64,000 nt of DNA from Bacteroidota bacterium (GTDB lineage Bacteria; Bacteroidota; Bacteroidia; Chitinophagales; Saprospiraceae): contig CAUJDW010000100.1 in assembly GCA_963169455.1 (NCBI GenBank), positions 1 to 64,000 of the forward strand, read 5' to 3'. The position numbers and the translations under genes were made by a program. Under the pieces are notes generated by a model that worked only from the letters and a program-made list of their open reading frames with translations, had not been told where the DNA came from and did not search any database. Positions within the stretch are counted from its first letter, which is position 1, and every line of letters starts with the position of its first letter. Positions 17,114-24,167 of this stretch are shown in pieces.

Positions 17114-17977
17114 TTATTTCACCACTTTCAGGCTGAGGTCCAGGCTGTGGGCGGAATGGGTAAGGGCTCCGACCGAAACGTAATCGACCCCAGTGAGGGC
17201 ATATTGGCGCACATTGTGGATGTTGACCCCTCCGGAGGCTTCCGTTTCGAAGCGGCGGCCGACGATGGCGACCGCCTCTTTCAGGAGCGGAAGCTCAAAA
17301 TTGTCGAGCATGATGCGGTTGACGCCGCCGGTTTCCAGCACTTCGTACAACTCCACCAGGTTGCGCACCTCGACGGTAACGCCAAGCCGGAGCCCGTTCT
17401 CCTGCTGGTAGCTTTCCACCCTTCTGATGGCCTGCGGTATCCCGCCGCAGGCATCGATGTGGTTGTCCTTGATCATGATCCAGTCGTACAGCCCGAAGCG
17501 GTAGTTGTGGCATCCTCCCAGGCGAACGGCCCATTTTTCCAGGAAGCGGATCAGGGGAGTAGTTTTCCGGGTGTCCAGGATTTTCACCGGCAGGTCCTCT
17601 ACCTCAAACTTGAAGCTGTTGCTCAGCGTTGCTATTCCGGACATGCGTTGCATCGTATTGAGCACCGTGCGCTCGGCGATGAGCAGCGCGCGGGTGTTGC
17701 ATTCCACTTCGAAGGCAACCTGCCCCTCGCTGACGGCGGCGCCGTCGTCCAGGAATACTTTCAGGCTGGAATCCGGGTCCACATACCGGAAAATGTGCCG
17801 GGCGACCTCTACCCCCGCCAGTACGCCGGGGTCTTTGACCAGCAGGCGGGCGCGGCTGCGCGAGTGCTCGGGGATACAGGCCCTGGATGTGTGGTCGCCA
17901 ACGCCCACGTCTTCATGCAAGGCCTGGCGGACAAAGGAATCCAGATATACTTTGGTCGTTGCCTCTTCTGCTATCAT
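17114..17977 (-). CDS. nadC: NadC, quinolinate phosphoribosyltransferase
   Basis: This 287-aa cytoplasmic enzyme converts quinolinate and PRPP to nicotinate mononucleotide, CO2 and PPi in de novo NAD synthesis. Signatures: HEDVGVGDHTSRACI, the conserved ILDTRKTTPLIRFLEK, VRLGGCHNYRFGLYDWIMIKDNHI, and the C-terminal GVDYVSVGALTHS phosphate-binding end. The frame can be extended to a TTG at 18031, but a complete promoter (18002-18031) lies in that stretch. This decides for the ATG at 17977. NadA and NadB are not in the window. Confidence 0.95.
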   Translation of the reverse strand: MIAEEATTKVYLDSFVRQALHEDVGVGDHTSRACIPEHSRSRARLLVKDPGVLAGVEVARHIFRYVDPDSSLKVFLDDGAAVSEGQVAFEVECNTRALLIAERTVLNTMQRMSGIATLSNSFKFEVEDLPVKILDTRKTTPLIRFLEKWAVRLGGCHNYRFGLYDWIMIKDNHIDACGGIPQAIRRVESYQQENGLRLGVTVEVRNLVELYEVLETGGVNRIMLDNFELPLLKEAVAIVGRRFETEASGGVNIHNVRQYALTGVDYVSVGALTHSAHSLDLSLKVVK

Positions 17978-18001
17978 AGCGCCGATTGGTTGATTTGGCT
18001 T

Positions 18002-18031
18002 CAAAATTATGGTTTCACTCAGACGGAACAA
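18002..18031 (-). promoter_or_regulatory. nadC promoter
   Basis: On the minus strand TTG (complement of 18029-18031), a 19-bp spacer and TAATTTTG (complement of 18002-18009) match the Bacteroidota consensus. It ends 24 bp before the chosen ATG. Confidence 0.75.
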
Positions 18032-18034
18032 GCC

Positions 18035-18760
18035 TTAAAACATCACCCCGAGCCTGATGATGAAAGCCCGGACGACGCCTTTGGACTTTTCCTCGGCGGG
18101 ATTGCCGTTTTCCAGGATAACGGTGTCGTCATCCTTTGTCGCATCGGCAAAGCCGAACTGCATGCCGACGCCGCCGACCAGAGAGGTGCTTTCCGAAACG
18201 CTGTACTCGATGCCGCCGCCCAGGCCCCAGAACAGGTTGAAGAGGTTGACGTCGCCGCGGATGTTGATGTCCTGGCATTCATCGCCCTGGTTGGTAATGT
18301 CGCCTTTTGCCTGCGTGCGGAAGCCAATCCCGACGTTGGGTTCGAGGTAGTAACGCATGTATCCGAATTCGCGGGTGCGCATCTTCAGCCCTACGGGGAT
18401 TTCCACGTACTGCATGCTGTATTTCAGTTTGGCCTTGGCCGGCAGGTCCCTGCAGCTTTCCGGCAGTTCGGAATTCACCCAGAAGTTGCCGGGCCTCTCG
18501 TGCAGCAGCGTTCCGCCGGTATTGAAGAAAAAGCCGATACCTGTGGAAACCGCATAATTTTCCCGAAAGTAAAATTCACCGACCATGCCCAGCTTCAACC
18601 CCAGGTTGGAGCCGCTGGTGTTGATTTTATTGGTGCTGGTCGACATCCAGCTGAAGCCGGGGCTAAGCTGGAAACCAAACCGGACATCCCCATTCACCTG
18701 GGCCTGCGCCACAGTGATGGCCAATGCCAAAAAGGCGGAAAAAGCGACAATTTTTTTCAT
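18035..18760 (-). CDS. PorT-family outer-membrane beta-barrel
   Basis: This 241-aa protein has a signal peptide (MKKIVAFSAFLALAITVAQAQ) and a PorT/OMP_b-brl_2 type barrel: FGFQLSPGFSWMSTS, LGLKLGMVGEFYFRENYAV, LKYSMQYVEIPVGLKMRT, YYLEPNVGIGFRTQ, ending IIRLGVMF with terminal Phe. PorT is a T9SS-associated outer-membrane protein, but the family is large and this may be a paralog. A cysteine pair (SCRDL, ECQDI) could form a loop disulphide. It lies upstream of nadC and divergent from gldB. Confidence 0.75.
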   Translation of the reverse strand: MKKIVAFSAFLALAITVAQAQVNGDVRFGFQLSPGFSWMSTSTNKINTSGSNLGLKLGMVGEFYFRENYAVSTGIGFFFNTGGTLLHERPGNFWVNSELPESCRDLPAKAKLKYSMQYVEIPVGLKMRTREFGYMRYYLEPNVGIGFRTQAKGDITNQGDECQDINIRGDVNLFNLFWGLGGGIEYSVSESTSLVGGVGMQFGFADATKDDDTVILENGNPAEEKSKGVVRAFIIRLGVMF

Positions 18761-18825
18761 TTTTCTTCAGTTTTTTGTGAACGATTTTAGGCCGGCCTCG
18801 GCCCGCTTCACGAAGGCCGTCGGGG

Positions 18826-18854
18826 CAAAATTAAGGCTTGTATCAGAAAAACAA
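18826..18854 (-). promoter_or_regulatory. promoter of the PorT-like gene
   Basis: On the minus strand TTG (complement of 18852-18854), an 18-bp spacer and TAATTTTG (complement of 18826-18833), 65 bp before the ATG. Confidence 0.65.
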
Positions 18855-18867
18855 GGACTTTGGAGAT

Positions 18868-19911
18868 ATGAGTTGGAAAAAAGCTGTTTGGTTCTTTGCC
18901 GCCCTGCATCTGATCATGTCGGCCGGCTGTAGCCGCGATGAGCGGCCGGACGCCCCTGACGTTTCCGGAATTGAAATGGACATCAGCATCCGGCGCTTCG
19001 AGCAGGGCATGTTCAACCTGGATACCAACGATGTGGAGGCCGGCCTGGCCCGGCTTCGCGCGCAATATCCTGAATTCAGCGGCATTCTGCTCGATCAGAT
19101 CCTCGGTATCGGCGATACCGCGGCCGTGCCCGGCGGCCCGGCGGCTTTTGCCAGGGGGTTTATCCTGCACCCCCCTACCCGCAAACTCTATGACACCGTC
19201 CAGGTGCTGTACGGCGATATGTCCGCCCTGGAAGCCGATTTTGAGGAAGCCTTTCGCTATTTCAAATATTATTTTCCGGAAGAGCCTGCCCCTACGGTGA
19301 CTTCCTTCATCTCGGAGTACAGCATCGCTGCCTTTGTTTATGGGGACAACGAACTGGCCGTGGGGCTGGACTTTTTCCTGGGTGAAAATTACCCCTATGC
19401 GCAGTACAATCCCGGCAACCCCAACTTTTCCGCCTATATGACGCGCACCTTCACGGAAAAGCACCTCGTTTCCAAAGCCCTGCAGGCGCTGATCAACGGT
19501 CTTGCAGATCAGCCCGCCGGCAACCGGCTGCTCGACCTGATGATCCACAACGGCAAAAAACTGTACGTGCTGGACCATCTGCTGCCATTCACGCCCGACA
19601 GCATCAAACTGGAAGTGACGGGCGCCCAGGCGGAATGGCTGGAGGACAATGAGCTGGAAATGTGGGCTTATTTCCTGAAAGAAGAGCTACTGTATTCGAG
19701 TGACTGGCAGAATATTCGCAAATTTGTCGATTACAGCCCCCATTCGCCGGGCATGCCGCCGGAAGCTCCCGGGAGGACGGCCAACTGGTTGGGCTGGCAG
19801 GTCGTCAGGGCCTATATGAAACGCCATCCCGAAGTGAGCATGCCCCAGCTTCTGCTTCTGGAAGACGCTCAGAAGATACTGGACGAGTCCAGGTACAAGC
19901 CGGGCAGGTAA
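18868..19911 (+). CDS. gldB: GldB, gliding motility lipoprotein
   Basis: This 347-aa protein has a lipoprotein signal ending in SAGC (MSWKKAVWFFAALHLIMSAGC). Its body fits GldB, a lipoprotein required for gliding in Flavobacterium: ISIRRFEQGMFNLD near the N-terminus, VGLDFFLGENYPYAQYNP in the middle, and WLGWQVVRAYMKRHPEVS with the C-terminal LLLLEDAQKILDESRYKP. The ATG at 18868 gives the best signal peptide; an alternative TTG lies 30 bp upstream. The TAA stop is formed by the first bases of a repeat element (19909-20030), so the native C-terminus may have been slightly altered by insertion. Confidence 0.85.
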   Translation: MSWKKAVWFFAALHLIMSAGCSRDERPDAPDVSGIEMDISIRRFEQGMFNLDTNDVEAGLARLRAQYPEFSGILLDQILGIGDTAAVPGGPAAFARGFILHPPTRKLYDTVQVLYGDMSALEADFEEAFRYFKYYFPEEPAPTVTSFISEYSIAAFVYGDNELAVGLDFFLGENYPYAQYNPGNPNFSAYMTRTFTEKHLVSKALQALINGLADQPAGNRLLDLMIHNGKKLYVLDHLLPFTPDSIKLEVTGAQAEWLEDNELEMWAYFLKEELLYSSDWQNIRKFVDYSPHSPGMPPEAPGRTANWLGWQVVRAYMKRHPEVSMPQLLLLEDAQKILDESRYKPGR

Positions 19912-20030
19912 GTAGTTGGACACATTTATTGTAACTCTTACTGCTTCGGAAATACGGCGTCAATAGCATTGTTCCTGGGGTTATATTGTTGGATTGTCAT
20001 ATTGTTCTGCTAAATGTGCCCAACTACTTA
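19909..20030. mobile_element. MITE-A copy 1 (122 bp)
   Basis: TAAGTAGTTGGACACATTTA (19909-19928) is matched in inverted form by 20011-20030 with one mismatch in 20. The interior holds a conserved core (TACTGCTTCGGAAATACGGC) and three 8-bp YATATTGT-like units. A second, longer copy lies at 35663-35836. The element begins inside the gldB stop codon, and its right end adjoins the region before the 2OG-oxygenase gene. There is no ORF of its own. Ends begin with TA and no longer direct repeat is visible, which would fit a TA-duplicating (IS630/mariner-like) mechanism. Confidence 0.85.
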
Positions 20031-20045
20031 AGTTGGCAAAATGCG

Positions 20046-20053
20046 TACCTTTG
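20046..20053 (+). promoter_or_regulatory. -7 box for the 2OG-oxygenase gene
   Basis: TACCTTTG matches TAnnTTTG, 76 bp before the ATG. The -33 position falls at or just inside the right end of MITE-A copy 1, where no TTTG is present. Confidence 0.5.
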
Positions 20054-20129
20054 CCCCAGAATGCCGCTATTGAATGGGCCGCCTGCCCGTTTGGCAAAGG
20101 GCGGCCGAAATTCACATAAAATAAGGAAC

Positions 20130-21083
20130 ATGAGCAAAAGAGCAATACCACTTGTAGACCTGTCCCACTTCACAGGCGGCTCTCCGGAAGAGAGGGCCGG
20201 TTTTGTAGAGGCATTGGGCAGGGCCTTTCACGAAATCGGCTTCGTCGGGGTGGTCAACCACGGCATCCCCAAAAGCCTGATCGTCCGGTTTTACGATGCC
20301 GCCAAAGCCTTTTTCGCATTGCCGGAACCCCTCAAGCGGCAGTATGAGATCGAGGGGCTGGCCGGGCAGCGCGGTTATACATCCTTCGGCAAGGAACACG
20401 CCAAGCAATCCAGGGTTGCTGACCTCAAGGAGTTCTTCCAGATCGGCCAGGAAGTGGAAGGCGGCGCCCTCCTGCGGGAAACCTACCCGGAGAATGTGCA
20501 TGTAAGGGAAATCCCGGAATTTACCGAACTCGGCATCCGCCTGTACAAGGCTTTCGAAAAAGCCGGCGCTGAGCTGTTGCGCGCCATCGCTATTCACCTG
20601 GAGATTGGAGAAGGCTATTTCGACGATAAAATACACAACGGCAACAGCATCCTGCGGGCCATCCACTATCCGCCCATCACTCAGGAGCCGGCTTCCGCCA
20701 TCCGGGCGGAACAGCACGAGGACATCAACCTCATCACCCTTCTGGTGGGGGCTTCGGCCGGCGGGCTCCAGCTGCTGACCAGAGAAAATGAATGGATGCC
20801 CATCATGCCGGAGGAGGACGAGATCGTCATCAATGTCGGGGACATGCTCCAGCGCCTGACGAACAACTACCTGAAATCCACCACGCACCGGGTCGTAAAC
20901 CCGCCGCGCGAAGAATGGCTCCTGCCGCGCCTGTCCATTCCCTTCTTCCTGCACCCGCGCAGCGAGATGAGCCTCCGTTGCCTGCCTCAATGCGTGGATG
21001 AACACCGGCCTTTGGCCTATGAGCCCATTACCGCCGGCGAGTACCTGGACGAGCGCCTTCGGGAAATTGGCCTGAAAAAATGA
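20130..21083 (+). CDS. 2OG-Fe(II) oxygenase, isopenicillin-N-synthase family
   Basis: This 317-aa cytoplasmic enzyme has the DIOX_N domain (residues 5-110, IPLVDLSHF, FHEIGFVGVVNHGIPKSLI) and the Fe(II)/2-oxoglutarate double-stranded beta helix. Ligands are visible: HxD in EQHEDINLITLL, the distal His in KSTTHRVVNPP, and the 2OG-binding RLS in LPRLSIPFFLHP. Family members hydroxylate or oxidise small metabolites; the substrate is unknown here. The frame is open upstream to 19986 through the MITE-A element. The ATG at 20130 is the family start. Confidence 0.92.
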   Translation: MSKRAIPLVDLSHFTGGSPEERAGFVEALGRAFHEIGFVGVVNHGIPKSLIVRFYDAAKAFFALPEPLKRQYEIEGLAGQRGYTSFGKEHAKQSRVADLKEFFQIGQEVEGGALLRETYPENVHVREIPEFTELGIRLYKAFEKAGAELLRAIAIHLEIGEGYFDDKIHNGNSILRAIHYPPITQEPASAIRAEQHEDINLITLLVGASAGGLQLLTRENEWMPIMPEEDEIVINVGDMLQRLTNNYLKSTTHRVVNPPREEWLLPRLSIPFFLHPRSEMSLRCLPQCVDEHRPLAYEPITAGEYLDERLREIGLKK

Positions 21084-21188
21084 GCGCCCGGCTCCGGATC
21101 GCTGGCTGGCTGATCATGGAGGCCGAAGTGGTGGCCGGAAATCAAACCGGCGTCTTTTTTCCGGGCCAGCCATAAAACGCCTTGAGCA

Positions 21189-22100
21189 GTGTTCAAAGAA
21201 GTATTATCCTCCAAAAAAAACAGGCCGCTTCCCGGCCGGGCCGGCGCCAAAGAAAAGGCGAAGCCCGAGATCTCGATCTGGGACAAGATCGACCAGTTGC
21301 GGGCGCATATCATCCGCTCGCTGGGGGTGATCAGCGGCCTGGGCATCGTTTTTTTTATTTTCCAGGAATGGCTGTTTACTTCCGTTATCTTCGCGCCCTC
21401 GGAAGAAAACTTTGCAGCCTACCGCCTGGCCTGCGCCTTCTCCCACCTGATAGGCGCAGGCGACCTGATATGCATCAAGCCGCCCGTTTTCACCAAAGTG
21501 GCCATCGGGTTTGGAGAGCCCTTCATCATCAGCATCAAGGTGTCTTTCCTCGCGGGTTTGCTGGCCGGGATGCCCTACCTGCTCTGGGAGCTGGCGCGGT
21601 TTGTGGGTTCACTGCTCCCGTCCCGGCAACGGATACCGATGGGAATGGCGGTGGCCGCCTGTACGCTGCTTTTTGTACTTGGCGTGTTTTTCGGTTATTT
21701 TCTGCTGGCGCCCTTATCGATCAACTGGCTGATGGGCTTCACCATACCAGGGGTGCAGAATACCCCCGCGCTGGCCTCCTACATTAATTACATGGTGATT
21801 TTCACCCTGCCCATGGGGCTGATCTTCCAGTTGCCTGTAATTTGTTATTTCCTGGCCCGCATCGGGTTGTTGAGCGAAGACAGCATGCGCAACTACCGGA
21901 GGCATACCGTTGTTGGTATATTGTTGCTTGCCGGCATCATCACCCCGACCGTTGACGGGCTGACGCAGTTGCTGGTGGCGCTCCCACTCTACCTGCTTTT
22001 CGAGGCCAGCATCTTCGTGGTGGCCCGGGGCCGCAGGCTGTACGAAGCAGAAGATGAGGAAGAGGGCGAACCCGGGGCGGCCGAAAAGGGCCCGGCTTAA
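21189..22100 (+). CDS. tatC: TatC paralog with Glu-to-Gln changes, linked to tatA
   Basis: This 303-aa protein starts at GTG and aligns along its whole length with TatC (IIRSLGVISGLGIVFFIF, IGFGEPFIISIKVSF, GVFFGYFLLAPLSINWLMGF, RRHTVVGILLLAGIITP). At the three family glutamates it has glutamine: IDQLR (Gln36; E. coli E15), SRQR (Gln147; E103) and LIFQLPV (Gln214; E170). TPPD has become TPTVD. The E15 and E103 side chains form the twin-arginine binding patch in canonical TatC. The 55-bp spacing and the tatA gene that follows indicate it is still part of a Tat unit. It could be a partner subunit, a specialised receptor, or non-functional. The frame is intact, and hydrophobicity is well kept. 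Confidence 0.88.
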   Translation: MFKEVLSSKKNRPLPGRAGAKEKAKPEISIWDKIDQLRAHIIRSLGVISGLGIVFFIFQEWLFTSVIFAPSEENFAAYRLACAFSHLIGAGDLICIKPPVFTKVAIGFGEPFIISIKVSFLAGLLAGMPYLLWELARFVGSLLPSRQRIPMGMAVAACTLLFVLGVFFGYFLLAPLSINWLMGFTIPGVQNTPALASYINYMVIFTLPMGLIFQLPVICYFLARIGLLSEDSMRNYRRHTVVGILLLAGIITPTVDGLTQLLVALPLYLLFEASIFVVARGRRLYEAEDEEEGEPGAAEKGPA

Positions 22101-22102
22101 AG

Positions 22103-22134
22103 TTTGAAAGTACCTATTGAAAAGGCTATATTTG
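22103..22134 (+). promoter_or_regulatory. tatA promoter
   Basis: TTTG (22103-22106), a 20-bp spacer and TATATTTG (22127-22134) are a near-perfect Bacteroidota promoter beginning 3 bp after the tatC-paralog stop, 21 bp before the tatA ATG. tatA can therefore be expressed independently of that gene. Confidence 0.8.
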
Positions 22135-22155
22135 CAACACTTAAATCAAGCGATC

Positions 22156-22383
22156 ATGGAAAACATACTGTTGTTCAATTTTTTCGGCCCTGAGATGCTG
22201 GTAGTCCTCTTTGCTATCATCCTCCTCTTCGGCGGAAAAAAGATCCCCGAGCTGATGCGGGGTATCGGAAAGGGCATCCGCGAATTCAATGCCGCCCGTT
22301 CCACCCTTGAGCAGGAGTTCAAGGACGGGATGCGGGAAGCCGAGAAGAAGCAGATCGAAGAAAAGGAAAACAATAAAGCATAA
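22156..22383 (+). CDS. tatA: TatA/TatE-type translocase subunit
   Basis: This 75-aa protein has a short N-terminal helix ([19 protein letters not shown]), the conserved FG hinge, an amphipathic helix ([22 protein letters not shown]) and a charged tail. It supplies the pore or membrane-weakening oligomer of the Tat system. It is the only TatA-type gene in the window, so it may serve both TatC proteins. The ATG at 22156 is chosen over an in-frame ATG at 22117, which would lie within the promoter. Confidence 0.93.
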   Translation: MENILLFNFFGPEMLVVLFAIILLFGGKKIPELMRGIGKGIREFNAARSTLEQEFKDGMREAEKKQIEEKENNKA

Positions 22384-22422
22384 TTTTCTTCCCCCACCCT
22401 GCCGGCAAGGCAGCCGGTACAA

Positions 22423-22458
22423 AAAAGCCAGGTGAAACCGTGGTTTCACCTGGCTTTT
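22423..22458. terminator. bidirectional terminator
   Basis: AAAAGCCAGGTGAAACC and its exact complement enclose a 2-base loop, flanked by A- and T-runs. It separates rightward tatA from leftward DUF937. Confidence 0.9.
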
Positions 22459-22480
22459 CCTTTTTCTGCCTGCCGGCTTC

Positions 22481-23104
22481 CTACCGTTTGCGCTTCAGGA
22501 AGCCGCCCAGGATTTTCATGCCCATGTTGGCCACATCGTCGACGATGCTGCCGTCGCCGTCCTGGTCAAGGAATCTGGCGACAAGCCCCATGGTGGGGTT
22601 CTGTTGCTTTTGGGAGGAAACCGTGCCGGACAGCAACGAGGCGATGCCGGCCACATCCAGGCCCTCCTGGCGTTTGGCTTTGCCCAGAGCGCCCAGCACC
22701 ACAGGGGCCAGCATGGCCATGAGATTGCCCGTTTTACCCGAATCCAGCCCGCTAAGCTTGCTGATCATATCGATAGCGCCGTTCTGACGATCGCCAAGTA
22801 CGTGGTTGAGAATGCCGGCGCCATTGAGGGCGCGGTCGTTTACCTGCTGCGTGTTGCCGGAAAAAATATCCATGATGTTATCCAGCACACTGCCGTCGTG
22901 GTCGCGCTCGAGCGCGTTGTTCAGCGCCTGCGCGCCTTCCTGTGTAGATGCATTTTTGGCCAAAGCCCCCATCAGGGTGGTTACAATGCCGGATGCCGCT
23001 GCAGCGGTCTGTTCTTTACTGGCCCCACCCAGTTGCTGGCTGAGCTGGCTGACCATGCTTTCGGAAAGAGAGCCCTGGAGCAGGTCCATCAGGTTTGCAC
23101 TCAT
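22481..23104 (-). CDS. DUF937 protein
   Basis: This 207-aa soluble protein of the DUF937/YidB-like family starts MSANLMDLLQGSLSESMVSQ. Repeated GLD/DGDGS elements (DHDGSVLDNIMDIF, DQDGDGSIVDDVANMGMKIL) end in LGGFLKRKR. It is rich in Ala, Gly and Asn and almost all helical. No biochemical role is established for the family. It has no signal peptide. It is monocistronic, sharing a terminator with tatA. Confidence 0.85.
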   Translation of the reverse strand: MSANLMDLLQGSLSESMVSQLSQQLGGASKEQTAAAASGIVTTLMGALAKNASTQEGAQALNNALERDHDGSVLDNIMDIFSGNTQQVNDRALNGAGILNHVLGDRQNGAIDMISKLSGLDSGKTGNLMAMLAPVVLGALGKAKRQEGLDVAGIASLLSGTVSSQKQQNPTMGLVARFLDQDGDGSIVDDVANMGMKILGGFLKRKR

Positions 23105-23429
23105 CGTTTTGATTTTTAGTTATGATTCTTTCAAAGATAGCGAATAAGCGGCGCTTGCCAAAAAAGCAAGCTGTTTTGTCGTTCTTTTGGACTCGCCGCC
23201 TTCAGGAAAGTCACTTTTGCCATATCTTTACACCGTTATGTTAAAAAACTTCCATGAAATCCTCCAATGGCTCCGCGGCGAAGGCGAAGCCTACACCCCT
23301 GCCGATGCGCCTGTGGCCGGCCTGATGCGGCTCGTGGCCCTATCGGCCATGGCTTCGGTTGCCGAATTGCGGCATCGGCAGGAGGAAGGCGGCCGTACTT
23401 GCATTATTCACCAAAATGAATCTATACCT
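23105..23429. other. 325-bp region without a clear gene
   Basis: The frame of the next gene is open back through this stretch (ATG at 23238, MLKNFHEILQWLRGEGEAY), but the encoded 64 residues would precede a good signal peptide, so I leave them out. A short separate peptide cannot be excluded. No TAnnTTTG box is obvious. Confidence 0.35.
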
Positions 23430-24149
23430 ATGACCTACCGCAGCCTATTGCTTACAGCCGCCGCCTCTTTGGCCCTTGCCCTCACATCCAGCGCCCAGGC
23501 TATCCGCAATGCCGCCGAACGCACGGCAGATCACAAACAGATCGCACAGGAAAAACACCAGCTGGAACGCGACCGCCAGGAACTGGAGGCTTTCAATGCA
23601 AAAACAGCGGAATTCCATGATGCCGCCGCTGCCCGGGAACCCGGGCGGGCCAAAGCCATCTATGAAAACCTGTGCAGCGACATGAGGCGGGAAATCGAAC
23701 AGAGCAAAGCCAAGTATTACCAGGACAAAAAAGAAGTGGCCGGCAGCCGCTCGGAGGTGCGTTCCGGCCGCAGGGAAATTCAACAAAGCCGCCGCGACTT
23801 CGCCACCTCCGGCAACACCGGCGACGACCGGCGAGACCTCAACCGCGACCGCCTCAACAAAATGGATGACAAGCAGGACAAGCGGGATGATATCCGCGAC
23901 CGCGAAGCCCAGCAGGCGCGGCTGAACCGCCAGGAAACCATCCTCCGCATCATCGAGGCCCTCAACTTTTCCGATGCTTCCGTCTTTGAGAAGATCGCCG
24001 CCAACAAAAACCTCCTGAATGAATTCGCTGAAACCATGGCCGCCGATATCGCCGCTACCGAGCGCGAACTCGGCGAAGGCCGCCGCGAACTGAGGGAAGA
24101 CCGCCGCGAAAGCCGCGACGACCGAAGGGAGAGGCGGGAAGGCAACTAA
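23430..24149 (+). CDS. secreted charged coiled-coil protein
   Basis: This 239-aa protein has a signal peptide (MTYRSLLLTAAASLALALTS, cleaved near SAQA). The rest is nearly all charged helix: EKHQLERDRQELEAFNAKTA, an Arg/Asp-rich middle (DRRDLNRDRLNKMDDKQDKR) and a tail of repeated RRELREDRRESRDDRRERRE. High Arg plus Asp/Glu suggests a coiled-coil or disordered periplasmic polymer. No family is recognised. The start at 23430 is set by the signal peptide. It converges on the protease gene with only 18 bp between stops. Confidence 0.72.
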   Translation: MTYRSLLLTAAASLALALTSSAQAIRNAAERTADHKQIAQEKHQLERDRQELEAFNAKTAEFHDAAAAREPGRAKAIYENLCSDMRREIEQSKAKYYQDKKEVAGSRSEVRSGRREIQQSRRDFATSGNTGDDRRDLNRDRLNKMDDKQDKRDDIRDREAQQARLNRQETILRIIEALNFSDASVFEKIAANKNLLNEFAETMAADIAATERELGEGRRELREDRRESRDDRRERREGN

Positions 24150-24167
24150 AGGAGGTGGGGCCGCGCC

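Noticed and set aside
17000-18790. 596-codon rightward frame over nadC and the barrel gene
   Set aside because: It crosses two real leftward genes, their promoter and a terminator.
19986-20129. Upstream extension of the 2OG oxygenase
   Set aside because: It is translated from the MITE-A element and a promoter box, not from family-like sequence.
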